Assembly: GCA_023823795.1 (NCBI GenBank)
Contig: CP085710.1
Coordinates: forward strand, 1,948,001-2,012,000
From: Bacillus sp. F19
Lineage (GTDB): Bacteria; Bacillota; Bacilli; Bacillales; Bacillaceae
Length of the DNA stretch: 64,000 nucleotides
Direction: 5' to 3'
Of this stretch, positions 7,114 through 17,641 are shown piece by piece. Numbering within the stretch: the stretch's first letter is position 1; each line of letters starts with the position of its first letter. Made by a program: the position numbers and the translations under genes. The notes under the pieces were generated by a model. It did no database searches. It saw only the letters and a list, made by a program, of their open reading frames with translations, and was not told where the DNA came from.

Positions 7114-7234
7114 ATTTGCCGATTGGTCAAGACCAGCGGGCACAGCTTTTCCATATTGTCTCTGCCCACGCACTATGATACGATAAAACAGGCTAAATTC
7201 TAGCAGCAAAGACAAAATAACAGTGGTGAGAAAG

Positions 7235-8285
<1,051 letters not shown>

Positions 8286-8288
<3 letters not shown>

Positions 8289-8338
8289 AAAAAGAGTGAC
8301 CTCTTGATTAGATTGCGTCTAATGGGGTCACTTTTTTT
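8286..8338. terminator. Terminator after coaD
   Basis: AAAAAAAGAGTGACC and GGGTCACTTTTTTT pair around an inner TTAGA/TCTAA hairpin. A/T tracts on both sides make it usable from either direction. Confidence 0.85.
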
Positions 8339-8426
8339 GATAAGTGGAAAAATAAATAACTGGGAGATAAATCTTGAAAATGGGTTGATATACCATTTAG
8401 TGCTTCGTCCATCCATCGCTCATATG

Positions 8427-9638
8427 CTAATTCCTTGAAATAACCCTCCCTGCATATATGAAAACATAAATGAACAACGAGGCAATCGTGATTATCGGTC
8501 CAATTTCTGTGAGAAGACTCCAGATGGACGCAAGAAGAACGGGGGTATCCTCTGTGAGAAAAACGGGCAGAACAGAAATGTTTGAGGCTGCCAGTTCCAA
8601 ATAAACAGGCTTCCAGAAAATCCATGCAAAGCATGCAGCATAGCCTCCCTGCAAAATTCTTGCGATGAAAAACGGCTGAAAGCGGATGTCCGTCTCTGCA
8701 AGAATACTTGCAACCTGAGCTTGTATCGACAAACCGCTGAAGCCGAGCAAAAAGCTTGTCACGATTGCTTTTTGGAGCAAGTCGGCATCAGCCGCACTTG
8801 CCAGCTGACTTCCAAGTGTCATCTCAAACATACCTGATACAAGCGGAATACTGAGTTCAGCAGACAATTGAAAAAACGCGAGCAGCAAGGAGAAGGCTAA
8901 AGCGATGAAATCTGTTATCGATATTAGGGATAATAGTTTATTTAAAACAGAAAATAAAATAATGAATCCTCCTACCATCAGCAGCGTTTGGATAGAGGAA
9001 AGAACAGCATCGCCAAGCATTTTTCCAAATGGCCTTGTGTCATCGATCCGCGTCTGATGCATTTGTCTGAACGCTTCTCTTATGGAAGGTCGCTTGTAGC
9101 CGGTCTTTGACGGATCAGCCTGTTCCCGTCCATGAAATCTCATGGTTAAACCCACAGCCAAGTTGCCGGAATAATGGGCGGCAGCCAGAAGCAGACCAAG
9201 AGCCTGATTGTTGAAAAATCCAATTGCGACGGCTCCGAAAATAAATAATGGATTAGAAGAATTCGTAAACGATACAAGTCTCTCAGCTTCAAGTGCCGTC
9301 AGCTGATTTTTTTTCCGCATCTCTGCCGTCAGCTTTGCGCCTGCAGGTGAACCTGATGCCCATCCCATTGCCCAGACAAAGCCTCCAATTCCAGGAACTT
9401 TAAAAAGAGGTCTCATGACCGGCTCTAAAAGCACACCAATGAACCTGACAATACCAAAACCGATCAGCAGATGGGAAAGAATGAAAAAGGGCAGCAAAGA
9501 CGGGAATACGATACCCCACCAAAGCTCAAGCCCTGCTTTAGAAGCAGTAAAAGAAACTTTGGGGCTGATGATCATAGCAAATGCCAGGATGATCATTGAA
9601 AATCCCAGCATGAGTGTTTTTAGTTTAGCTGCGTTCAA
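8427..9638 (-). CDS. ylbJ: Sporulation integral membrane protein YlbJ
   Basis: 403 residues, many transmembrane helices, nucleoside-recognition (gate) type domain. The family is needed for proper spore formation in B. subtilis and is expressed in the mother cell (sigma-E); the transported substrate is unproven. WWGIVFPSLLPFFILSHLL, GWASGSPAGAKLTAEM and FTNSSNPLFIFGAVA are typical. TTG start at 9638 with AGGGGGA 8 bases upstream. It is divergent from ylbK across 175 bases that must hold both promoters. Confidence 0.92.
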   Translation of the reverse strand: MNAAKLKTLMLGFSMIILAFAMIISPKVSFTASKAGLELWWGIVFPSLLPFFILSHLLIGFGIVRFIGVLLEPVMRPLFKVPGIGGFVWAMGWASGSPAGAKLTAEMRKKNQLTALEAERLVSFTNSSNPLFIFGAVAIGFFNNQALGLLLAAAHYSGNLAVGLTMRFHGREQADPSKTGYKRPSIREAFRQMHQTRIDDTRPFGKMLGDAVLSSIQTLLMVGGFIILFSVLNKLLSLISITDFIALAFSLLLAFFQLSAELSIPLVSGMFEMTLGSQLASAADADLLQKAIVTSFLLGFSGLSIQAQVASILAETDIRFQPFFIARILQGGYAACFAWIFWKPVYLELAASNISVLPVFLTEDTPVLLASIWSLLTEIGPIITIASLFIYVFIYAGRVISRN

Positions 9639-9813
9639 AATATGTCCCCCTCATGCTTCTTTCTATACTTTTCAAAGCGGATAATGATAAAATATAGTCA
9701 ATCTTCCCTGTAGGGTTGTACACTCTTTGATAGTTCAATATACGAGAATAGGGGACCATTTTAGACCATAGAATTGACTAACGAATGAATTGACATTAGA
9801 GGAGGATATCTCT

Positions 9814-10614
9814 TTGAAGAGAGAACCTAAAATTGGTCTTGCCTTAGGATCTGGCGGAGCACGCGGTTTTGCTCATCTGGGAGTATTGAAGGTACTTAGT
9901 GAAGAGGGGATACCGATAAGCATGATTGCCGGCAGCAGCATGGGAGCTTTAGTCGGCAGTTTTTATGCGACAGGGCTCGGATTTGATCATTTATATAAGC
10001 TTGCAACATTATTTAAACGCAAATATTATTTGGATTTTACGGTGCCTAAAATGGGCTTTATCGCAGGAAACCGGGTAAAGGATTTTATTAAAGTCTTTAC
10101 AAGAGGCAAGCATATTGAAGACTTGGATATACCGCTGTCGATTGTTGCAACAGACTTATACGAAGGAAAAAAGGTGGTTTTTACGAAAGGACCGGTTGCA
10201 GATGCCGTGCGGGCAAGCATCGCCATTCCTGGTATTTTTGTTCCTGAAAAAATAGATGGAAAGCTCCTCATTGACGGCGGAGTCATTGACAGGATTCCCG
10301 TTTCGGTTGTAAAAGAGATGGGTGCAGATCTTGTCATTGCTGTTGATGTTTCTCATGTGAAAAAGACAGAAGAAATCACGTCTATTTTCGATGTGATTCT
10401 GCAGAGCCTTGATATTATGCAGGATGAGCTTGTTCATCACCGCAAAATTGCCTCGGATATTATGATACATCCTCATGTAGAGCAATATAGTTCAAGGGCA
10501 TTTAAAAACATAAAAGAAATCATTGAGATTGGTGAAAACGAAGCAAGAAAGCATGTAAACGAAATAAAAGAGCTGATAAAGAGTTGGAAGGGGTCACAGC
10601 AAGATGAAGAATAA
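9814..10614 (+). CDS. ylbK: Patatin-like phospholipase YlbK
   Basis: 266 residues of the patatin/RssA family. GSGGARGFAHLG forms the oxyanion hole, GSSMG (residues 40-44) carries the serine nucleophile Ser42, and DGG (Asp154) completes the Ser-Asp dyad. These enzymes hydrolyse acyl esters of lipids; the substrate of YlbK is not known. The TTG at 9814 is chosen for GAGGAGG 8 bases before it; a TTG at 9790 has no site. It overlaps ylbL by 11 bases, so the two are translationally coupled. Confidence 0.93.
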   Translation: MKREPKIGLALGSGGARGFAHLGVLKVLSEEGIPISMIAGSSMGALVGSFYATGLGFDHLYKLATLFKRKYYLDFTVPKMGFIAGNRVKDFIKVFTRGKHIEDLDIPLSIVATDLYEGKKVVFTKGPVADAVRASIAIPGIFVPEKIDGKLLIDGGVIDRIPVSVVKEMGADLVIAVDVSHVKKTEEITSIFDVILQSLDIMQDELVHHRKIASDIMIHPHVEQYSSRAFKNIKEIIEIGENEARKHVNEIKELIKSWKGSQQDEE

Positions 10615-11623
10615 CAAAACAGTCAGGGCCATTATAATAGGAGTGATCCTCGCTGCGGTCCTGAATTTTATTAAACTCCCTTATTATGTAACAAAGCCCG
10701 GCATGGCAACAGAGCTCGAGCCGATCATTGAAGTTGATGGCGGCTATGAGGAAGAAGGCAGCTTTTCGCTTACAACCGTTGGATTCGGAAGGGCGAATAT
10801 TTTTTCCTACATCCTTGCAAATGTCCTTCCTTATCATGAACTTTTGCCACTTGAAGATGTCATTCAAGAAGGTGAATCAGATGATGATTATCTAAATAGA
10901 CAAATGCATATGATGGAATCTTCTCAGGAATCTGCTGTGTCTTTAGCATATGAAAAGGCAGGCAAAAAAGTGGATTACAAGTTTCACGGAATCTACGTTA
11001 TGCAGGTTGTTGAAGGGATGCCATCAGAGGGAAAGCTTAAAACAGGAGACCGCATTTTTAAAGTCGACGGGAAGGAATTTAAAACAGCGGAAGAGTTTAT
11101 AGCGTACGTCAGCCAAAAGAAAAAAGGCGATAAGATAAATGTTACATATGACCGCAATGGCAAAGAAGGCAAAACCGAAATAACAGCAGCTGAATTTCCG
11201 GATAACAAAAAGAAAGTCGGGATCGGTATATCTCTTGTGACAGACAGAGAATTGATTACAGACCCTGATATTTCGCTTGATACAAACAATATAGGAGGTC
11301 CTTCTGCAGGCCTGATGATGACACTTGAAATTTATAATCAGCTGACGAAAGAAGATTATACAAAAGGCTATAATGTTGCAGGCACCGGTACGATTGATGA
11401 AAATGGAACAGTCGGGCCAATAGGCGGGATCTCGCAGAAAATTGTTGCTGCCGACAAATCAGGTGCAGAAATCTTCTTCGCCCCGAATCAGAACGGAATT
11501 GCTGCATCAAATTATAAAGAAGCAGCCGCAACTGCCAAAGATATCAAAACGGATATGAAAATTGTGCCGGTTGATACATTTGATGACGCGGTAGATTATC
11601 TTAAAACATTAAAAGAGAAATAA
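10604..11623 (+). CDS. ylbL: PDZ/Lon-like membrane protease YlbL (SepM family)
   Basis: 339 residues: one N-terminal membrane helix (residues ~8-25), a PDZ domain (around HGIYVMQVVEGMPSEGKLK) and a C-terminal Lon-type S16 peptidase domain. The peptidase shows GGPSAGLMM with Ser234 and a Lys279 in GGISQKIVAADK, the Ser-Lys dyad. The active domain faces outside. In B. subtilis YlbL degrades the checkpoint division inhibitor YneA together with CtpA; streptococcal SepM processes a competence peptide. ATG start inside the end of ylbK. Confidence 0.94.
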   Translation: MKNNKTVRAIIIGVILAAVLNFIKLPYYVTKPGMATELEPIIEVDGGYEEEGSFSLTTVGFGRANIFSYILANVLPYHELLPLEDVIQEGESDDDYLNRQMHMMESSQESAVSLAYEKAGKKVDYKFHGIYVMQVVEGMPSEGKLKTGDRIFKVDGKEFKTAEEFIAYVSQKKKGDKINVTYDRNGKEGKTEITAAEFPDNKKKVGIGISLVTDRELITDPDISLDTNNIGGPSAGLMMTLEIYNQLTKEDYTKGYNVAGTGTIDENGTVGPIGGISQKIVAADKSGAEIFFAPNQNGIAASNYKEAAATAKDIKTDMKIVPVDTFDDAVDYLKTLKEK

Positions 11624-11655
11624 AAAAAGTGACTTCATCGCGAAGTCACTTTTTT
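11622..11655. terminator. Bidirectional terminator between ylbL and tmcAL
   Basis: A 14-bp stem (AAAAAAGTGACTTC/GAAGTCACTTTTTT) lies between converging genes; it overlaps the ylbL stop. Confidence 0.9.
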
Positions 11656-11657
11656 GC

Positions 11658-12887
11658 CTATAAAAACAGTTTTTCTTTTTCGTCATATTGAACAGGTCTT
11701 GTTGAATATTCGCTGTGCATAAACTGAGACCGAAGCGGTTCAGGGAAAATCATGGCGTATACTGATGCTGCTTTTATGTCCAGATCAAGCAGCGGGTGGC
11801 TGAATGCGGACAAAGTTGAAACGATTGGTTTATCAACCGATTTTTTTATTCTGTTTAAATATGTCCGTCCCTGCGAAGACATGCCGAGAAGTCTCAAATA
11901 AGGGGCTGCTGCTTCCTCGAGCTTCATTTGCTCCTTGGTTGTTCTAGTTAAAATATGAAGACAAAGACGCTGAAGCCTTGTCCACGTGTACCGTTTTGTT
12001 TTCAGCTGTTCCATAAAATCCTTAAATGAAGCAGCCTGCTGAATGAGAGATTTAACCCGATTTTCAAGGCCTTCTTCCACTTCATAGATTTGTCTCAGTT
12101 CATCGTGCGTCATCGTGCAGATTGTATACTTCAGGAATCCGAAGTAATCCTCCCATTGATGAAAGGTGTCAAAATTATATTTATACTGCTTAAGATGATC
12201 CCAGGTGGTTTCAGGTACAAAGGATTGGATATCTTTGTTTTCTTCTGAGAAAATGGCCTTGCGTATGCTTGTCGCACTCGCGATGGGGGTTTCATTAAAT
12301 TCTTCATCATGATAGCCGGCAGCTGTACGTTTAATCGTGAGGGGGGATATAGCAGCTCCCTGTTTTTGAATGGCTTTTACATAGTGATACCCGAGTATAT
12401 TATTCGGCAAAGATAAATCAAGCGTATGCCCGCCTGTATTCAGTGATTGATACGCTTTTGTCTGAGCGCTTGGATAACTTATCCCTTGTTTCATATAATA
12501 TTTAATGGCATCCTGATAGTCTGAATCAAGTTCTTCAAGTGTTTCAGCCGTCTCCAGAAAAGGGGAGATGTCTCCATTCTCACTGCCAAAGCAAACAGAA
12601 TCGCATTTTAATGCTTCCAATATGGAGATGGCGCCATCTGCAAAGATTTCTGCTTTTTGGGTCGCAAATGCATATGGAAGTTCAATGACAAGATCAGCTC
12701 CTTGCTGAAGGGCCATTTTAGCACGGCTCCATTTTGAGATAAGCGCAGGCTCGCCCCGCTGCAGAAAATGACCGCTCATTACGGCGATGACGGCATCAGC
12801 CTCTGCATTTACCTTCGAAGCATGAAGGTGATAGAGATGGCCATTATGGAACGGATTGTATTCAACTACTAACCCAACTGCTTTCAA
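11658..12887 (-). CDS. tmcAL: tRNA(Met) cytidine acetate ligase TmcAL (YlbM)
   Basis: 409 residues. TmcAL acetylates the wobble cytidine C34 of elongator tRNA-Met using acetate and ATP, through an acetyl-adenylate. GLVVEYNPFHNGHLYHL carries the HxGH nucleotidyltransferase motif; HFLQRGEPALISKWSRA and VCFGSENGD are family landmarks. The start is the TTG at 12887 (MKAVGLVVEYNP) behind GGGAGGG. An in-frame ATG two codons upstream sits inside that site, and the frame extends to 12917 without support. Single-gene unit converging on ylbL. Confidence 0.94.
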   Translation of the reverse strand: MKAVGLVVEYNPFHNGHLYHLHASKVNAEADAVIAVMSGHFLQRGEPALISKWSRAKMALQQGADLVIELPYAFATQKAEIFADGAISILEALKCDSVCFGSENGDISPFLETAETLEELDSDYQDAIKYYMKQGISYPSAQTKAYQSLNTGGHTLDLSLPNNILGYHYVKAIQKQGAAISPLTIKRTAAGYHDEEFNETPIASATSIRKAIFSEENKDIQSFVPETTWDHLKQYKYNFDTFHQWEDYFGFLKYTICTMTHDELRQIYEVEEGLENRVKSLIQQAASFKDFMEQLKTKRYTWTRLQRLCLHILTRTTKEQMKLEEAAAPYLRLLGMSSQGRTYLNRIKKSVDKPIVSTLSAFSHPLLDLDIKAASVYAMIFPEPLRSQFMHSEYSTRPVQYDEKEKLFL

Positions 12888-13059
12888 AAACATCCCTCCC
12901 TGGTTCTTTCTTTTCATTTTTTCTAATTAAATCATGAAACGTGAAGAGCATGAAGTCAAGTTTCTGAAAAAAAATAGGGATGAAAGATCTTAAAAAACAG
13001 CTTGAACATTTTGCATTAAAACAATATTCATGTATACTAAACACTGTAAAGAAAAAATA

Positions 13060-13088
13060 TTGACAAATATTATTGCGAAAGCTATAAT
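13060..13088 (+). promoter_or_regulatory. Consensus sigma-A promoter of ylbN-rpmF
   Basis: TTGACA (13060-13065) and TATAAT (13083-13088), both perfect, separated by exactly 17 bp. This predicts strong vegetative transcription of the ribosomal protein gene downstream. Confidence 0.9.
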
Positions 13089-13116
13089 TACCTTTGTTGC
13101 CTTGAGGTGATACCAT

Positions 13117-13638
13117 TTGAAATGGTCTATTAATCAACTGAACCAACTGCAAAACAAGGGACTTCAAATTGATGAAACCGTCCAATTGACAGACATGAAA
13201 GGCGCGCTTTCCGAAATACGTGAAATTTCACCTGTTTCAGTAAAAGGCAGAGCAGATCTGGGCTCTTCTAAAGCAACTTTTCATTTGACGCTGACTGGCA
13301 CGATGATTCTCCCTTGTGCAAGAACGCTAGTGGATGTTCCATTTCCGTTCGAAATTCATACAACTGAAACGTTTTTATTAAAACCGAATGCAGACTTCGA
13401 GATGGAGGAAGATGTCCATCACGTTCAAGAAGATATCGTTGACTTAATACCTGTTATTAAAGAAAACATACTTTTGGAAGTACCGATGCAGGTTTTTAGC
13501 GATTCTGTTGAAGGAAATGATCAGGCTGCCCCGCAAGAGGGAAAAGATTGGAAAGTTATCTCTGAAGAAGATAACAAAAACAAGATTGACCCGAGACTTG
13601 CCGGCTTATCGAAATTCTTCGATGATCAAGACAGCTAA
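13117..13638 (+). CDS. ylbN: YlbN, DUF177/YceD family protein
   Basis: 173 residues of the DUF177 (YceD) family, found beside rpmF in most bacteria and linked to 23S rRNA accumulation in other organisms. VKGRADLGSSKATFHLTLTGTMILPCARTL has the family core, with the CART-type motif, and DLIPVIKENILLEVPMQV follows. An acidic, Gln/Asp-rich tail ends the protein. TTG start at 13117 with GAGGTGA upstream. First gene of the ylbN-rpmF operon behind a perfect promoter. Confidence 0.92.
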   Translation: MKWSINQLNQLQNKGLQIDETVQLTDMKGALSEIREISPVSVKGRADLGSSKATFHLTLTGTMILPCARTLVDVPFPFEIHTTETFLLKPNADFEMEEDVHHVQEDIVDLIPVIKENILLEVPMQVFSDSVEGNDQAAPQEGKDWKVISEEDNKNKIDPRLAGLSKFFDDQDS

Positions 13639-13714
13639 TGCTATTGTTTAGCACTTATATATAGGCTGTTTTAAACACAAAGTTTTAATGAAACTCTGTA
13701 AGGAGGTGGGAATA

Positions 13715-13888
13715 ATGGCTGTACCTTTTAGAAGAACTTCTAAAACAAGAAAAAGACTACGTCGTACACACTTCAAATTGCAAGTGCCTGGTATGGTAGC
13801 ATGCCCAAACTGTGGTGAAGTTAAATTAGCTCACCGTGTATGTAAAGAATGTGGAACATACAAAGGAAAAGAAGTTGTTAGCAAATAA
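13715..13888 (+). CDS. rpmF: 50S ribosomal protein L32
   Basis: 57 residues: [19 protein letters not shown] followed by the zinc-binding CPNC...CKEC pairs. It is therefore the zinc-containing form of L32, part of the large ribosomal subunit. ATG at 13715 behind AAGGAGGTGGG, an almost full complement of the 16S 3' end. The frame runs upstream to 13688 but that part is not L32. Strong terminator right after. Confidence 0.97.
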   Translation: MAVPFRRTSKTRKRLRRTHFKLQVPGMVACPNCGEVKLAHRVCKECGTYKGKEVVSK

Positions 13889-13898
13889 TAACTTCATT

Positions 13899-13934
13899 AA
13901 AAACGCAAGGATCTCTGATCCTTGCGTTTTTTTT
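13899..13934 (+). terminator. Terminator after rpmF
   Basis: A 15-bp perfect stem (AAAAACGCAAGGATC arm) with TCT loop and an eight-T tail. Confidence 0.92.
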
Positions 13935-14018
13935 ATGAAATATAAATATGTTCTAGTGCTTGGCCGGTCCTTTCTATAAAATAAAAGATATTCATCTTGT
14001 TCTATTAGGGGGATAAAA

Positions 14019-14777
14019 GTGGGGAAAGTATTAGCAAGCGAGAGAAACGGGATATTAGAGATCAAAATTAACCGGCCAGAACGAAGAAATGCAATTGATT
14101 ATGATGTGATGAACGAATTAGAAATGATTTTGGACGAGGCAGAAGGCAATGAAAGACTGCTTGCGGCAACCATTACCGGAAGCGGCAGCAAGGCGTTTTG
14201 TTCAGGCGGTGATCTTTCTGTTTTCGGGAATATCACGACTGCTGAAGAAGCCCAGCATATGCTCTCTAAAATGGGGGATCTATTATACAGAATCATGACT
14301 CTTCCTGTACCGACATTTGCTATGATTAATGGAACGGCTGTAGGAGGAGGGATGGAAATAGCAGCTTCTGCTGATTTCAGACTAGTGAATGAAGAAGCGT
14401 CGCTTGGGTTTATTCAGGGAAATCAAGCGATTACAACTGGGTGGGGCGGAAGCACAATGTTATTTGAAAAAATGCAGCCTGATGCAGCCCTGTACATGCT
14501 CACGAGCGGACTAAGAATAAATGCAGAAAAGGCAAAAGAGCTTGGATTTGCTTCGAACATTTTTCATTCTGAAACATTTGAAGCAGATGCTTTGGATTTT
14601 ATAAGAAAGTCTCTTATTCCTTATCCTGATGTGATACGAGGGTATAAAAGAGTTCAGATTAATAAATGGGTCCGCACCGGCCTGAAAGAACGAATGCAGG
14701 AAGAAATCGCAAAGTGTGCAGAGCTATGGCCACGTGAAGACCATCTTCGTGCAGTAAGGCATTTCTTCCAAAAATAG
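14019..14777 (+). CDS. Enoyl-CoA hydratase/isomerase family protein
   Basis: 252 residues of the crotonase fold. RPERRNAIDYDVMNEL near the start, CSGGDLSVFG (first oxyanion-hole segment) and NGTAVGGGMEIAASADFR (second) are clear. Members hydrate or isomerise enoyl-CoA esters. Glu pairs typical of true hydratases are not obvious: the second region continues GFIQGNQAITTGWGG, so the reaction is uncertain. GTG start behind AGGGGGA. It stands 1.5 kb from an acyl-CoA carboxylase operon, so a role in the same branched-chain degradation, like YngF with YngE/YngH, is plausible. Not in this position in B. subtilis. Confidence 0.85.
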   Translation: MGKVLASERNGILEIKINRPERRNAIDYDVMNELEMILDEAEGNERLLAATITGSGSKAFCSGGDLSVFGNITTAEEAQHMLSKMGDLLYRIMTLPVPTFAMINGTAVGGGMEIAASADFRLVNEEASLGFIQGNQAITTGWGGSTMLFEKMQPDAALYMLTSGLRINAEKAKELGFASNIFHSETFEADALDFIRKSLIPYPDVIRGYKRVQINKWVRTGLKERMQEEIAKCAELWPREDHLRAVRHFFQK

Positions 14778-14884
14778 ACAGTAAAAAACAGCTTGTAACC
14801 CTGGGATTTCTGTCACGTTCGATAGTCTATCTATTCTAGCAGGCGCATATGTATGTAAAAAATGCGTATTAGGGGGAATAGAAA

Positions 14885-15496
14885 ATGACTACTACACGTC
14901 AGGATGCTTGGACTCAGGATGAGGATTTGATGCTCGCTGAAATTGTTCTCAGGCAGATTAGGGAAGGCGGAACACAGCTTGCAGCATTCGAAGAAGTAGG
15001 GAAAAAGTTATCAAGAACGGCAGCTGCATGCGGTTTTCGCTGGAATTCCTATGTAAGAAAGCAATTCAAATCAGGAATTGAAATGGCAAAAGCACAGCGC
15101 AAAAAAATCCGCAAACAAGAGACTGAAGAATCAGCTGAACCTTCTATGCCCTCTTTTGAAAGCGAATCACAGTCTGAAGCAGGCGTACCGCTGACTTTTC
15201 ATGAAGTGATTTCATTTTTGAAAAACTATGAAAACTCTGGAAGTGCTGCAGACTTAAAAAGTGAAAATGAAAACCTCACTAAAAAAATAACCCATCTGGA
15301 GCAGCAAATCGAAAAGCTCCAAGCTGAAAAAGAAACCATCCACAGCAATCTGAAGATTGTAGAGGAAGATTATATGATGCTGATTGAAATGATGGAGCGC
15401 GCAAGAAATATGGTTGTTCTAAGAGACGATGAGCGCAGCCGCAAGGTGAATTTTCAAGTAGACCGCAATGGGAATCTGGAAAGAGCTGAAAAATAA
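14885..15496 (+). CDS. ylbO: RsfA-family prespore transcription factor (YlbO)
   Basis: 203 residues. N-terminal Myb/SANT-like DNA-binding domain (WTQDEDLMLAEIVLRQI ... RTAAACGFRWNSYVRKQF), a linker, then a coiled coil (about residues 125-170: LKSENENLTKKITHLEQQIE). RsfA and its paralog YlbO belong to the sporulation programme; RsfA tunes sigma-F-dependent genes in the forespore. ATG behind AGGGGGAATAGAAA. Monocistronic, with its own terminator. Confidence 0.9.
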   Translation: MTTTRQDAWTQDEDLMLAEIVLRQIREGGTQLAAFEEVGKKLSRTAAACGFRWNSYVRKQFKSGIEMAKAQRKKIRKQETEESAEPSMPSFESESQSEAGVPLTFHEVISFLKNYENSGSAADLKSENENLTKKITHLEQQIEKLQAEKETIHSNLKIVEEDYMMLIEMMERARNMVVLRDDERSRKVNFQVDRNGNLERAEK

Positions 15497-15531
15497 AAGA
15501 ATGACCGCAGATGCGGTCATTCTTTTATTTT
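15497..15531. terminator. Bidirectional terminator between ylbO and ylbP
   Basis: GAATGACCGC/GCGGTCATTC stem with flanking A-rich and T-rich sides, between converging genes. Confidence 0.88.
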
Positions 15532-15546
15532 ATTGAAAGGATATTC

Positions 15547-16026
15547 TTACGCAGATTCGCCTCTTTGTTCTGAAACGCCTTCAGGATACCAGACAAGAGG
15601 ATTTTCTCCCTTATCCCGCTCCATGTCATAAGTGACGGACTCAAATCCCATTCTGGACCAGAATTCATCTGACTTTATTCTTGAGTTGGTTTTGATTGGA
15701 ACGCCGTAAGACTTCGCGTATTCAACAAGTGCCGTGCCATAGCCTTTTCGTTTATAATCAGGAAGCACTTCAAGCTTCCATAATTCCAGGTAATCCTGTT
15801 TTGGGTCAAAATATTCGTCGAACTTTTTATCGACCCGGTACAGACTCATACGGGCAACTAGTTTTTCGCCGAAGTAAATGCCGTAGAATGGCGAATTACT
15901 ATCATTTTCTATGATGTTATCCTGAAGATCATCAAGCATGGACAGCTCCTGCAGTCCATATTCTTTAAATTTTTTGAATTCCTCTAATGTCTTATAATTA
16001 ATAAGCAATTTTTCTACCTTAAACAT
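15547..16026 (-). CDS. ylbP: GNAT family N-acetyltransferase YlbP
   Basis: 159 residues with the GNAT core: LWKLEVLPDYKRKGYGTALVEYAKSYG holds the acetyl-CoA loop (R/Q-x-x-G-x-G/A as RKGYGT). The acceptor is unknown. ATG at 16026, with a run of G and AGAAAC in front; the frame extends to 16065 without support. Position after ylbO is as in B. subtilis. Confidence 0.9.
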   Translation of the reverse strand: MFKVEKLLINYKTLEEFKKFKEYGLQELSMLDDLQDNIIENDSNSPFYGIYFGEKLVARMSLYRVDKKFDEYFDPKQDYLELWKLEVLPDYKRKGYGTALVEYAKSYGVPIKTNSRIKSDEFWSRMGFESVTYDMERDKGENPLVWYPEGVSEQRGESA

Positions 16027-16244
16027 TGTTTCTCCCCCTTGCAGCCTCTGATCGTTGTATATCATACAGGTTTAAGATAAGAATACAAAATCTTAATAAA
16101 ATTTTAAAACTTACATTTATTATACCACGAAGAAAAGATTAGAAAAGAGTTTAGTGAGCGTTTTCAATTTATAGCAGGAAATTTAAAGTTTATGAAGAAA
16201 TGTACTCTGTGGGGATATTCTTTTACACCTTGGGAGGGGAGAAA

Positions 16245-17582
16245 TTGAAGAAGATTTTAATTGCAAACCGGGGAGAAATTGCGCTTCGGATTATCAAAAC
16301 ATGCCAAAAAATGGGGATTGAAACAGTCGTCATTTTTTCTGATGCCGATGCTGAACTGCCTTTTGTTAAAGAAGCAGACTATGCCTTTAGAATAGGTGAA
16401 GCTCCTGTGTCGAAGTCCTATTTATTAAAGGATGAAATTTTAAATATTGCTGTCCGGGAACAAGTGGATGGGATCCATCCAGGATATGGATTCTTATCTG
16501 AAAATACGGAGTTTGCTCAGGCAGCAGAAGAAAAGGGAATCAAGTTTATTGGTCCGAGTTCTGAAACAATGGCTCTAATGGGAGACAAAGTAGCAGCAAG
16601 AAAAACGATGAAGGAAGCTCTTGTACCTGTTGTGCCCGGAAGTGTCACCGGCATTTCAACGATCGAGGAAGCCTGTTCGTTTGCAGCAGAAATCGGCTAC
16701 CCGGTTATGCTAAAAGCAAGCGGAGGCGGAGGCGGGATCGGCATGCACCGGTGTGACAATGAAGCGGCCCTTATGAAATGTTTTGCCTCAACAAAAACAA
16801 GAGCAAAAGCATACTTCGGAAACGATGAAGTTTTTATAGAAAAATTTATTGCAGATGCAAGGCACATTGAAATTCAATTATTTGGAGATCATCATGGAAA
16901 TGTTGTTCACATGTTCGAGCGTGACTGCTCTGTTCAGCGCAGAAACCAAAAAGTGGTTGAAGAATCTCCTTCTCCGCATTTATCCGGGGAGACAAGGGCT
17001 AAGATGTGTGAAGCAGCTGTTGCGGCAGCAAAGCATGTAGGATACATAAACGCAGGAACGATTGAGTTTATTGTTGATGATAAAGAGAACTTTTATTTTC
17101 TTGAAATGAATACTAGACTGCAAGTAGAACACAGAGTAACAGAAGGTGTGACCGGGCTTGATCTTGTTGAACTTCAAATTCGGACTGCATCAGGAGCTGA
17201 GCTTCCTTTTACACAAGAGGAAATTACGAAAAACGGACATTCTATTCAATTTAGACTTTATGCCGAGGATCCTGTGAAGTTCATTCCGTCACCTGGATTA
17301 ATTAAAGCGTTTACATTTAATGAAACAGATGGGGTCATTGTGGATTGTGCGTACACAGAAGGGAATACGGTTACACCTTTTTATGACCCGCTCGTGGCAA
17401 AAATCATTGTAAACGGCGAAAGCCGTGAAGAAACCATTGAAAAAGCACGGACCTTTTTAAATGAAATGAAAATAGAAGGAATTAAAACAAACCTTCCTTT
17501 ATTCATTCATATTTTGTCGAATGAACAATTTAACCAGGGAAGATACAGCACATCTTTTCTGCAAACAGCGGTTTTCGCTTAA
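16245..17582 (+). CDS. Acyl-CoA carboxylase biotin carboxylase subunit (YngH-like)
   Basis: 445 residues. Carboxylates biotin on the carrier protein with ATP and bicarbonate. KKILIANRGEIALRII is the N-terminal biotin carboxylase motif. KASGGGGGIGMHRC is the ATP-grasp glycine loop, RDCSVQRRNQKVVEESPSP and FLEMNTRLQVEHRVTE are catalytic segments. TTG start at 16245 behind GGGAGGGG. First gene of an operon with a separate 71-residue biotin carrier and a carboxyltransferase. This is the layout of B. subtilis yngH-yngHB-yngE, tied to leucine or propionyl-type degradation in the mother cell. Separate from the essential fatty-acid AccABCD. Confidence 0.92.
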   Translation: MKKILIANRGEIALRIIKTCQKMGIETVVIFSDADAELPFVKEADYAFRIGEAPVSKSYLLKDEILNIAVREQVDGIHPGYGFLSENTEFAQAAEEKGIKFIGPSSETMALMGDKVAARKTMKEALVPVVPGSVTGISTIEEACSFAAEIGYPVMLKASGGGGGIGMHRCDNEAALMKCFASTKTRAKAYFGNDEVFIEKFIADARHIEIQLFGDHHGNVVHMFERDCSVQRRNQKVVEESPSPHLSGETRAKMCEAAVAAAKHVGYINAGTIEFIVDDKENFYFLEMNTRLQVEHRVTEGVTGLDLVELQIRTASGAELPFTQEEITKNGHSIQFRLYAEDPVKFIPSPGLIKAFTFNETDGVIVDCAYTEGNTVTPFYDPLVAKIIVNGESREETIEKARTFLNEMKIEGIKTNLPLFIHILSNEQFNQGRYSTSFLQTAVFA

Positions 17583-17641
17583 TTTAGAGCTTGTAAAATA
17601 AAGAATTTGTTTCACCACATCAAGAATGGAGGATTTATAAC